Of a stretch of DNA of 64,000 bases, positions 1-6,171 are shown piece after piece (within the stretch, counting starts at the first letter, position 1; the number at the start of each line of letters is the position of its first letter). Origin of the DNA: Streptomyces sp. NBC_00536. Lineage in GTDB: Bacteria; Actinomycetota; Actinomycetes; Streptomycetales; Streptomycetaceae. Below the pieces are notes generated by a model. It was given only the letters and a program-made list of their open reading frames with translations, ran no database searches and was not told where the DNA came from. The position numbers and the translations under genes were made by a program. Location: positions 8,494,001 through 8,558,000 of the forward strand of contig NZ_CP107819.1 in assembly GCF_036346295.1 (NCBI RefSeq), given 5' to 3'.

Positions 1-110
1 CCGGGTCTGGATTCGGCCCAGCGAGCCACTGCCAGGGCGGCCTGCTCCGTACAGGCCAGGACGGCCACCAGGAACGCCACGAAGAACACGAGCGGACGCA
101 AGATACGCAA
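1..110 (-). CDS. N-terminus of a membrane or secreted protein (partial)
   Basis: Reading in from the left edge on the minus strand gives an open frame starting at TTG (110) with a purine-rich GGTGGGGG about 6 bases upstream. The first 36 residues begin LRILRPLVFFVAFLVAVLAC and continue into TEQAALAVARW, that is a short basic start followed by a hydrophobic stretch ending near a cysteine. This is what a signal anchor or signal peptide looks like. The rest of the gene is outside the window, so no family can be named. The call rests only on the open frame, start context and hydrophobicity. Confidence 0.3.
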   Translation of the reverse strand, partial: MRILRPLVFFVAFLVAVLACTEQAALAVARWAESRP

Positions 111-833
111 GGAAAGCCCCCACCAAGAACGATCAAGAGGAGGACATTCCTATCTAGGCAGTGGATCGCTGCACAAGAGTTACACAGGATCCCCATAGGA
201 GCGCGCTGACGCCTGATCAACCACCCAGAACCCATGATGGGGATATAAAGTCCGAGTAAATGGCGATCAGTCAGGTAGTAAGTCAAGGCCGCATCCGCCG
301 GGAATGTGAGAAAGGTCATTCATGTCGGACTCGCTTTCGGGCCGCCCTGGATAGTTTTTTCAGACGCAGCAGAGTCGAAGACGGTTCCACCTCATCACCC
401 CCGCGAGAAGTGGGGACCGATCTGCAGAGCCGACGACCTGAAGCGAAGGAAGGTGCGTGACGATATTGGACATGGCTCGCGAGGTGCACCGCTGACCCGA
501 AGGGGTAACCCCGCTGCCGCGTCGGCGCGGAGCGGTCACGACGTGGCCAGCCACATCGCGGCAGCAGCCCGCCCCCCATCAGCCCCGTCCGGGCGGTGCG
601 CTCGCCTCATGCAGGGTCCGGATCGACGGCGGGGGTACGGTCCGCGCGTATGGCGGGCCCGGAATGGGGCATCCGTCGCCCGCCACGTACCGGCCCTCCT
701 CCGCTGCTGGCTGTCTTTCACCTCCCGGACTGCCCGCGGTCGGCGGCGGCGCTGGCCACGCATGCCATGTGGCGGATGCCGGTCTGAACCTCAGCTGTCC
801 GGCGAGCAGTACCTGCCCTGGTGAACAGCAAGG
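111..833. other. No supported gene
   Basis: About 720 bases without a convincing gene. Open frames here lack start context and have no recognisable protein features. I see no RNA gene or repeat. Confidence 0.5.
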
Positions 834-1211
834 TCAGGCGTTGACGGGAGTCTGCACGGGAATCTCGGTGTCTGAGTTGCGCGCAGCGGCAGGGGCAGCC
901 TTGTCGATGGACTTGGACCGCCGGGTGCGGGGCCGCGGCGTCGGCTCGGTGGCACCGATCTCGGTCAGCTCGGCAGGGGAGCAGCCTGCCGCCGCCACGG
1001 CATAGGCCTTCCCGTACGGGACTTCGGTCTCGGCGAACTCGCTCTGCGAGCGGATCCGGGTGGCAAGGAGTTCCGCGAGCGGGGTGCGAAGTGCCGTTCG
1101 AGTGCGCTTGGTTGCGACAGCTCGGCAGACCACGCGCGTCAAAGCGACGGTCTCCCGGTGAACGAGCGCGACGGACCAATTGTCGTGCCGCTGGGGGACG
1201 TGGCGCCGTGT
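834..1211 (-). pseudogene. Possible ParA-like C-terminal remnant
   Basis: The minus-strand frame from about 1211 to the stop at 834 has coding-like composition. It contains ALTRVVCRAV, then LLATRIRSQSEFAETEVPYG about 30 residues later, and ends in a basic, Pro/Ala-rich tail. The pattern 'LTRV...vL.T.I....F..t..Py' resembles the last strand-helix units of ParA/MinD-type ATPases. No Walker A motif lies upstream in the same frame, so if the assignment is right this is a 5'-truncated remnant. The resemblance is weak and the piece could equally be an unrelated hypothetical protein. Confidence 0.25.
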
Positions 1212-1415
1212 GCGGCGCGTCGCCTGATCTGCCGCGTCGAGTTCAGTACTCTGGACCCTCCAGGCCAGGGACGGCCTGGAGGCGAGCGATCCGCCCGGGC
1301 GGAGGCGCAGATGTCTCAAGGGTGTGATGCCCAGTCCCGCAACAAGCGTTTCTCGGCGTCCGTGCGTAACTTCCTCCACGGCTGCCGCCCGGGGGGCAGC
1401 CGGAGCAGGAACCCT

Positions 1416-2249
1416 ATGCCGCACACGACCGACCAGCGGATCAGCAAGGAACTCGCGCGCCTTCTGTACCTGGGACGAATCCAGACAAAGAGCAGCCGTC
1501 CGACTCTAGATCCCACCGACTGCGGACAACTCGCCTTCCAGGCCATCCTCTTCGAGTGTCTGATGAGCACCCGTGAGCACCCGCACCTATTCGAGCAGCC
1601 GGGTAAGAGCGCGATGGCCAGCATCAGCGGATATCTGAACGCCATCTGCCACCAGCCCGGCCACCTGGAGATCCACACCAACACCGCCTGCCGCATCGCG
1701 AGCCGAATCCTGCCCTTCCTCCACGAAGACCACGGAGTGTGCGGGATCCCCGGCCTCCGAATGATCGACTACAACTGCCGACGGGTACGCCTGATCCACC
1801 TCTCCACAGGCGGACGCCTCGACCTTGTAGACGCGCACCGATGGCGCGGCATGGATATCGCCCGCATGATCTTCCGGCAGGAGACCAGCTGGCATCAGGA
1901 AGAAGGGCGTTCCCCGCTGTGGCGGCACGACGCTCTGACCAACGAAGAAGCCGCGCACTGTGAATGCTGGGGGTACACCGCAAGCACCCCGCTGCGCAGC
2001 GCACTCCTGATGCGCTCCATGCCACTGTGGTACCGCTTCGACCTCAGCCCTGCTTGGGTCACTGGTCACCCCACCCGCCCGCACCGGCTCGTCTGGGACG
2101 CCCGCTCCGACACTGAACACGATCAGGTGGTCGAGCTGCTGACGCGTTCCGCGGCCCGCATCCCGGCAGCCGTCTATCACGAGAAAACGCCTTCCTCAGG
2201 GACACTTCAGCTTGGCTCCGGCAGCGCCCAGCTGATCAGCAACTGCTAA
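1416..2249 (+). CDS. Hypothetical protein, 277 aa
   Basis: The ATG at 1416 is chosen because GGAGCAGGA lies just upstream; the frame is open further 5' but without a better start. The protein begins MPHTTDQRISKELARLLYLG and is soluble-looking, with no signal peptide or membrane segment. It has scattered Cys and His residues (for example HEDHGVCG, AAHCECWGY) but no recognisable metal-binding array. I do not recognise the family. The gene stands alone: remnants lie upstream and a truncated helicase-associated fragment lies immediately downstream. Codon use is typical of the window, so it is probably a real gene. Confidence 0.6.
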   Translation: MPHTTDQRISKELARLLYLGRIQTKSSRPTLDPTDCGQLAFQAILFECLMSTREHPHLFEQPGKSAMASISGYLNAICHQPGHLEIHTNTACRIASRILPFLHEDHGVCGIPGLRMIDYNCRRVRLIHLSTGGRLDLVDAHRWRGMDIARMIFRQETSWHQEEGRSPLWRHDALTNEEAAHCECWGYTASTPLRSALLMRSMPLWYRFDLSPAWVTGHPTRPHRLVWDARSDTEHDQVVELLTRSAARIPAAVYHEKTPSSGTLQLGSGSAQLISNC

Positions 2250-2329
2250 ACCCCCGGCCATCGGCGTCCGGCTGGTCGGGCTGACGATACCGGGGCGGGG
2301 GGTGGTGCTGGTGGCGGTGATGGGCGGCG

Positions 2330-2410
2330 CTCGGGTGGAGCGGCTGCGCCTGGTCGAGGCGGTCGCGGCGTTGCTTCTGGTTCACGACCCACACCCCAGT
2401 CCGGTGCGGT
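2330..2410 (-). pseudogene. Fragment of helicase-associated (HA) domain protein
   Basis: On the minus strand one frame reads GVWVVNQKQRRDRL, nearly identical to GVWIVNQKQRRDRL in the larger remnant at 32320-33252. That is the C-terminal 'gvW..NqKqRR..L' signature of HA-repeat helicases found on Streptomyces linear replicons. Only about 25 residues are recognisable and the normal C-terminus is lost. It is a decayed relic, not a gene. Confidence 0.5.
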
Positions 2411-2525
2411 CCGCTCGGTGTGCGTCATCGGCCGAATTGATCACTTCCGAGACGCACGGCAAGATCGTTTGCCAGGATGGGCCGGCGGCTCGAACGAGCT
2501 GTTCCCCTTCACCGGAAGGCCTACC

Positions 2526-2915
2526 TTGAGCACCTCCCTCAAAGAGACCCTGCTCGCGGCACTCGACCAGCTCGGCGCGGACACGTCCAGCTACCAGCTC
2601 GACGACCGGAGCAGCATCGCTCTGAGCTTCGACGACGTCGGTGACATCTTCTTCGACCCCCAGCCGAACGAGCGTGTCTGGCTGTGGGGCCTGCTTGACG
2701 ACATGGACAAGAACGCCCGTGACGCACTCGCCGCACCCCTCCTCTCGGAGCTCGTACGACCAGTGCGTCACTGGGAATCCGGAGCACTTGTGCTGCGCCA
2801 AGACGGGAGGGTCGGTGGCCTCCTCCACCCTGACGTCATCGCTGACGCTGCCCAACTCTCCGCAGCACTGAAGGACTTCCACGAGACCCTCGGCCGGCTG
2901 AAGTCGCTCAGGTAG
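2526..2915 (+). CDS. InvB/SpaK-like secretion-chaperone-family protein
   Basis: A 129-aa protein starting at TTG (2526), chosen because GGAAGG (2514-2519) is correctly spaced; no good ATG exists. Along its whole length it follows the pattern I remember for the type III secretion chaperones InvB (Salmonella) and Spa15/SpaK (Shigella). There is an N-terminal helix (LKETLLAALDQLG), LDDRSSIALSFDDV matching the 'iDsHStI.l' segment, RVWLWGLLDD matching 'vWiWa.l', a central helix, LLHPDVIADAAQLSAALKDF matching 'LvHPDfLsD...fs.aLn.F', and a C-terminal helix. Length also fits (InvB about 135 aa). No type III secretion genes are visible nearby. The fold assignment is an inference from remembered sequences. 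The role here is unknown and it could be a solitary immunity-like or chaperone-fold protein. Confidence 0.55.
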   Translation: MSTSLKETLLAALDQLGADTSSYQLDDRSSIALSFDDVGDIFFDPQPNERVWLWGLLDDMDKNARDALAAPLLSELVRPVRHWESGALVLRQDGRVGGLLHPDVIADAAQLSAALKDFHETLGRLKSLR

Positions 2916-2922
2916 TACGACA

Positions 2923-3153
2923 TCTACTGAGCTTGTCCTACCTTCCAAGCGTGGGTCTGAGGCGGTCATTCGTAAGATCGTCGGGCCCGGGGGTTCTGGG
3001 TATGGCTATGAGCTTGTGGAAGTTGCGGCGAGTGAACTGCTCTCTGGAGATGAGATCGGATTGCTCCGGCGAGCACTCCTGGAGTGGTCGGGTCCGGCCA
3101 GGTGCAGCGATCAGCTTGCTGTCGGTCCGAGGCAAGGGCCTGCGGGGCGATGA
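2923..3153 (+). pseudogene. Fragment of an unrecognised conserved actinobacterial protein
   Basis: An open frame without a start codon reads SEAVIRKIVGPGGSGYGYEL, then VEVAASELLSGDEIGLLRR and ALLEWSGPARCSDQLAVG, then a stop. Composition and third-position GC are clearly coding. The wording resembles a hypothetical protein common in Streptomyces, but both its start and the part after 'QLAVG' are missing. The next frame downstream (3116-3397) takes over with different sequence. I read this as an internal fragment left by a deletion. Confidence 0.45.
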
Positions 3154-3397
3154 CGTAGCCGCCTTCATGGAGGGCCACGGGACCGGGGTACGCGCCCGCC
3201 TGATCACGTACGACCCGGACGGGTACCGCTCGAAGCTCACCGGGTGGAAGGACGCCACCCCGGTGGGCGCAGCCCTGACCAAAGCGTCCCTCGTCGGCTG
3301 GACGTGGAGGGGCGGCAAGAAGTTCGCCCACGGCACGAAGCTGTGCGTCGAGTTCAACGTCGTGCAGGGGGAGCCGTGCGCGGTCATCCACCGCTAG
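3116..3397 (+). pseudogene. 3' part of an unrecognised gene
   Basis: A coding-like frame overlaps the end of the preceding fragment and runs to a stop at 3397. It contains RGKGLRGDDVAAFMEGHGTG, then LITYDPDGYRSKLTGWKDAT and ending KLCVEFNVVQGEPCAVIHR. A TTG at 3116 is available but without a ribosome binding site, so the true 5' end is probably lost at the same junction that cut the fragment before it. A small beta-rich domain is likely. The family is not recognised. Confidence 0.35.
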
Positions 3398-3519
3398 GGA
3401 ACCGTTCCTTGTCGCCCTGGGGATCTTTGGAGTGAACGGAGCGCGACTGTGCCGGACCGGGGCATACGCTGATCGTTCCGCGCCTGCGGTAGCCCTCTCA
3501 GATTGAATGGAGTGTCAGC

Positions 3520-3765
3520 GTGGCCTACTCCCAGGATCTCCTGACGGAACTGAACGTACCGGAGGATGCGTTCGCTGCCATGGTGGACAGGGACCGAGAC
3601 CTCAACCAGCTCTACAAGGAGTACCGGGCCAAGGAGCGTGAGGTGAGCGCGGCCGAGAGCAACGGAGCGGCCGACGGCGAGGTCGCCAGGCTTCGCAGGG
3701 AACGTCTCCTGATCAAGACCAAGATCGAGGAGATGGTCCGCCCGTCCCTGCCGGAAGGCGCCTGA
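3520..3765 (+). CDS. YdcH/DUF465-like small helical protein
   Basis: An 81-aa protein from GTG (3520) with GGAG seven bases upstream. It is almost entirely charged helix. FAAMVDRDRDLNQLYKEY is followed by a short loop and EVARLRRERLLIKTKIEEMV. This matches the YdcH/DUF465 layout 'F..L...h..Ld..I...E.....d.ei..LKkekL.lKD.I..ml', a two-helix antiparallel hairpin known mainly from proteobacteria, with no firmly established function. It is followed at once by a strong hairpin terminator. Assignment is from pattern only; any short coiled-coil protein could look similar. Confidence 0.5.
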   Translation: MAYSQDLLTELNVPEDAFAAMVDRDRDLNQLYKEYRAKEREVSAAESNGAADGEVARLRRERLLIKTKIEEMVRPSLPEGA

Positions 3766-3782
3766 CCCACAGCAGAATCGCG

Positions 3783-3810
3783 GGCCGCCACCCGGTAGAG
3801 GGTGGCGGCC
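3783..3810 (+). terminator. Hairpin terminator after the DUF465-like gene
   Basis: Perfect 11-bp stem GGCCGCCACCC / GGGTGGCGGCC with a 6-base loop, 17 bases after the stop codon at 3765. There is no T-run, as is usual in streptomycetes. Confidence 0.6.
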
Positions 3811-3892
3811 GCCCGCCACCACACGCTGCTCCCTGCCGGGAGGAGATCGCACATCGCGCAGGCGAGCGGGGCGTCCGCATGCGTCTGCGGGA

Positions 3893-4384
3893 TCACGAGG
3901 CGGCCCCGAGAGGAACCTCAGCGATGTGAGTCCACGTGATGCGCGCGCCGTCGTGTCGCTCGGACACCAGCACTGCCTTCTCCGCGCGCAGGGTCACCGG
4001 TCCCGGTCCGTGATCGCTCAACCACACTTTCATTAGAGTGGGGTTGGCCTTAGCGGCCGAACTGGGGCCGTATGCGATCGACATGTGAGGGGCGTGCTGT
4101 TCGGGGATGAGCGGCCACCGCTTCGGGGCCACCGCCTCGAATGCCGCCGTGGCAATCTCCCAGAGGCGTCGCGATGGCGCGCCGGGCCGTCCCGCCATCT
4201 CCAGGGCGACTTTGCCCACGGACGGGCGGGAAAGCTCGATATCGAACGGAGGTACCGAGGCGGCCCCGGCCCGTAACAGCTCGATGACCCTGGCGATCTC
4301 CTCGGGCGTGTACTGATCGTCGGGGCCGGCGTGAAGGAGCGTAAGGTGCGCCCACGCTGCGGGTACCGGCTCCAGGCCGGGCAT
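3893..4384 (-). CDS. 2H phosphoesterase (2'-5' RNA ligase family), 5'-truncated or frameshifted
   Basis: The protein carries both catalytic tetrapeptide motifs of the 2H superfamily, HLTLLH (residues 13-18) and HMSIAY (100-105), about 85 residues apart as expected for the two lobes. Family members act on cyclic phosphodiester or 2'-5' linked nucleotides in the cytoplasm. The ATG at 4384 is poor: coding sequence (YRELVT before MPGLEP) continues upstream in frame, and actinobacterial relatives have some 40 further N-terminal residues. A second frame from 4485 (MPRPSNETADKAQ) looks like a start, so a frameshift near 4400 is likely. Core fold and motifs are intact, yet expression is doubtful. Confidence 0.6.
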   Translation of the reverse strand: MPGLEPVPAAWAHLTLLHAGPDDQYTPEEIARVIELLRAGAASVPPFDIELSRPSVGKVALEMAGRPGAPSRRLWEIATAAFEAVAPKRWPLIPEQHAPHMSIAYGPSSAAKANPTLMKVWLSDHGPGPVTLRAEKAVLVSERHDGARITWTHIAEVPLGAAS

Positions 4385-4721
4385 CGTGACGAGCTCCCGA
4401 TACGGTGTAGGCCCGCATTCGGAATGGCCCGCTCCGCTGCGGTGACCTGGGCTTTATCCGCCGTCTCATTCGAGGGACGCGGCATTTCTGTCTCACGATC
4501 TTGTCCTTTGTACTGTCCGGCTCACAGAGTGGTGTGCATCGTGAAGTTGCGTCACGGGTGTGGCGTGAGGGGCGGGCGAGATACTCGCGCTGGTCGTTGG
4601 CCGGTGTCCACGGTGAAGATCGTCTGGCTTGTTGGCTGGAAGCTTTGGCGGGTTCTGCTGCGCCGACCGCCGTGTCGCTCTTACGGTCCGTGACCGGGCC
4701 GGCACGCCGGGAGAGTAGGAG

Positions 4722-4840
4722 CTGGAACGGATCACAGCTCGCCGGAGTGAACTGGACGCGCTCACCGAGGAGCTGGCCAAGCAGCTCAGCGAAATCCAGG
4801 CCGAGCGGGAGGAACTGGTGGTCGCCGAGAGGGGGCCGGC
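4722..4840 (+). pseudogene. Coiled-coil fragment of an IS-associated ORF
   Basis: A frame reads LERITARRSELDALTEELAK followed by heptad-rich QLSEIQAEREELVVAER, a strongly charged coiled coil of the kind that starts small accessory ORFs of some Streptomyces insertion sequences. It runs directly into the IS5-type remnant downstream in a changed frame. Too little remains to name a family. Confidence 0.3.
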
Positions 4841-4869
4841 TGGTATACGTCTCCGCGGTCAGACCCGGG

Positions 4870-5200
4870 CGGACCTCGGAGATCACCGCCTGCCGTCACG
4901 ACAAGCTCACGCAGAAGTTGCGGGCGGCCGGCCTCGGAGCGATCGCCGACCTGGGATTCGTCGGACTTGGCGACAGCGGCCCGGCATCGACCCGGCGGTG
5001 AACATAGGCTACAAGGCCGCCCGGAACCGGCCTCTGGCGCGAGGGCAGAAGCTGTCCAACAAGGCATTGGCGGCCGTCCGGGCACCGGTCGGGCACGGGG
5101 TTGCCCACCTGAAGAACTGGCACGTCCCCGGCAAGTGTGCACCGACCCGACGTGGGCGACCGTGCTGGCGAGGGCCGTGCTGGTCACCGGACTCGCAACC
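4870..5200 (+). pseudogene. Remnant of an IS5-family DDE transposase
   Basis: Pieces of a transposase C-terminal half appear in successive frames: RHDKLTQKLRAAGLGAIADL, then IGYKAARNRPLARGQKLSNK and VRAPVGHGVAHLKNWHV, then DPTWATVLARAVLV. This is the order seen in IS5-type DDE transposases, where the catalytic Glu sits in 'aPvEHgfAhLKnWr'. Here that Glu is Gly (PVGHG), and at least two frameshifts are present. It is inactive. Confidence 0.6.
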
Positions 5201-5530
5201 AAGGAGGGAACGCCTGCGTTGCAGCCTCTGGAGCAAGGTCAGGAGTCCGGGGCCGATGTGTGTAGCAGTCGCCTGCGGTCAGGAGTGCGTGGCGGGTACC
5301 ACCCAGCTCGGCCGCCGGACGTGCGTGCCGACCCAGAGCACCCAAACACATCGGGCTGTCGCAAGCGCGCGACGCCACCGTGGGTATGCACCGCCACCCC
5401 CGCTAGTGTCACGGAAAGCGACGGTTCGACTACACTTGGTATATGATTGGGCTCAGCGTCGCACTGATACCCGACCATGCGCGTAGGACAGTTTCGTTGT
5501 GTCGGCAGACTGTGGAGAGAGGGTGATGGG
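5201..5530. promoter_or_regulatory. Upstream region of the TfuA-YcaO gene set
   Basis: About 330 bases between an IS remnant and the first gene of the cluster. It holds no supported gene. AT-rich TATAT near 5440 is the only promoter-like element I see and would place a transcript start shortly before the GRDP-like gene. A 27-codon ORF (5443-5526) overlaps the next start but lacks a ribosome binding site. Confidence 0.3.
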
Positions 5531-6139
5531 ATGGGCACGGTCACGCCCTCGCGGGAGGACGTTGCCGCGGCGGTTGCCCTGGTGGACCAGGTTGACCTCA
5601 AGCCGATCAACCGCAAGCTGCAGGATGACGACCCGGAAACATGGACCGTGGAGGCCCTCGCCGAGGCCGAGCAGAGGTACCGCCGGTTCCTGGTGCTGAA
5701 CCTGCTGCACCCGCACACCACGCTCTCCGTCGACCACGCGCTCGACGAATACTGGCACCAGCACATCCTGGACACGCGCAAATACGCCGAGGACTGCCAG
5801 CTCCTCTTCGGTTACTTCCTTCACCACGACCCGTACTTCGGTCTCGACAAGGATGGCGACGAGTGGCTGGAGAACGTTGCGATGTTCTCGGCAACACAGG
5901 ACCTCTACGAGGAAGCATTCGGGGAGCCGTACTCGACGAAGAAGCGGCTCACCATCGACAAGGCGGTCGGCGGCGCCGGATCCACCGTCGATCCGGGGCG
6001 GGTTTACGCGTTTCCGCAGGCATGTAAAAGCGGGCAGCACTGCAACAAGATCATCAGTCCGGAAAGCTTCGACCCGGACATCCCGGACCTGCCGCGGAAG
6101 CCGATCACGCCCCTGTCGCTCGAGGAGCCGGGCGAGTAG
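5531..6139 (+). CDS. GRDP-like (glycine-rich domain-containing protein-like) protein
   Basis: A 202-aa protein; ATG 5531 is preferred to the in-frame 5477 start because GAGAGAGGG lies just upstream. The central motif DEYWHQHILDTRKYAEDC followed by FGYFLHHDPYFG is the hallmark of GRDP-like (DUF1399-type) proteins, whose conserved His, Asp and Cys suggest a metal site. The C-terminal tail is unusual: ACKSGQHCNK followed by a Pro/Asp-rich stretch. The stop is 29 bases before the next start, so it heads an operon with the TfuA-YcaO fusion. Its role is unknown. It may be a modifying or binding partner, or its Cys-containing tail might be a substrate, which is only a guess. Confidence 0.6.
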   Translation: MGTVTPSREDVAAAVALVDQVDLKPINRKLQDDDPETWTVEALAEAEQRYRRFLVLNLLHPHTTLSVDHALDEYWHQHILDTRKYAEDCQLLFGYFLHHDPYFGLDKDGDEWLENVAMFSATQDLYEEAFGEPYSTKKRLTIDKAVGGAGSTVDPGRVYAFPQACKSGQHCNKIISPESFDPDIPDLPRKPITPLSLEEPGE

Positions 6140-6154
6140 ACCGGCCACGAGCTT

Positions 6155-6171
6155 GGAAGGAAAAGACGCTG
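6155..6171 (+). promoter_or_regulatory. Ribosome binding site that points to a CTG start
   Basis: GGAAGGA (6155-6161) is followed after 7 bases by CTG (6169). The next possible start in frame, TTG at 6205, has no ribosome binding site and would remove the first strand (VIFLGPSLP) of the TfuA domain. Both facts favour CTG. Confidence 0.55.

Noticed and set aside
260..824. Overlapping short ORFs on both strands near the left edge
   Set aside because: No start context, no conserved-looking segments and typical out-of-frame composition.
5443..5526. 27-codon ORF overlapping the GRDP-like gene start, as a possible RiPP precursor
   Set aside because: No ribosome binding site, no leader-core layout, and it lies where the promoter of the operon should be.
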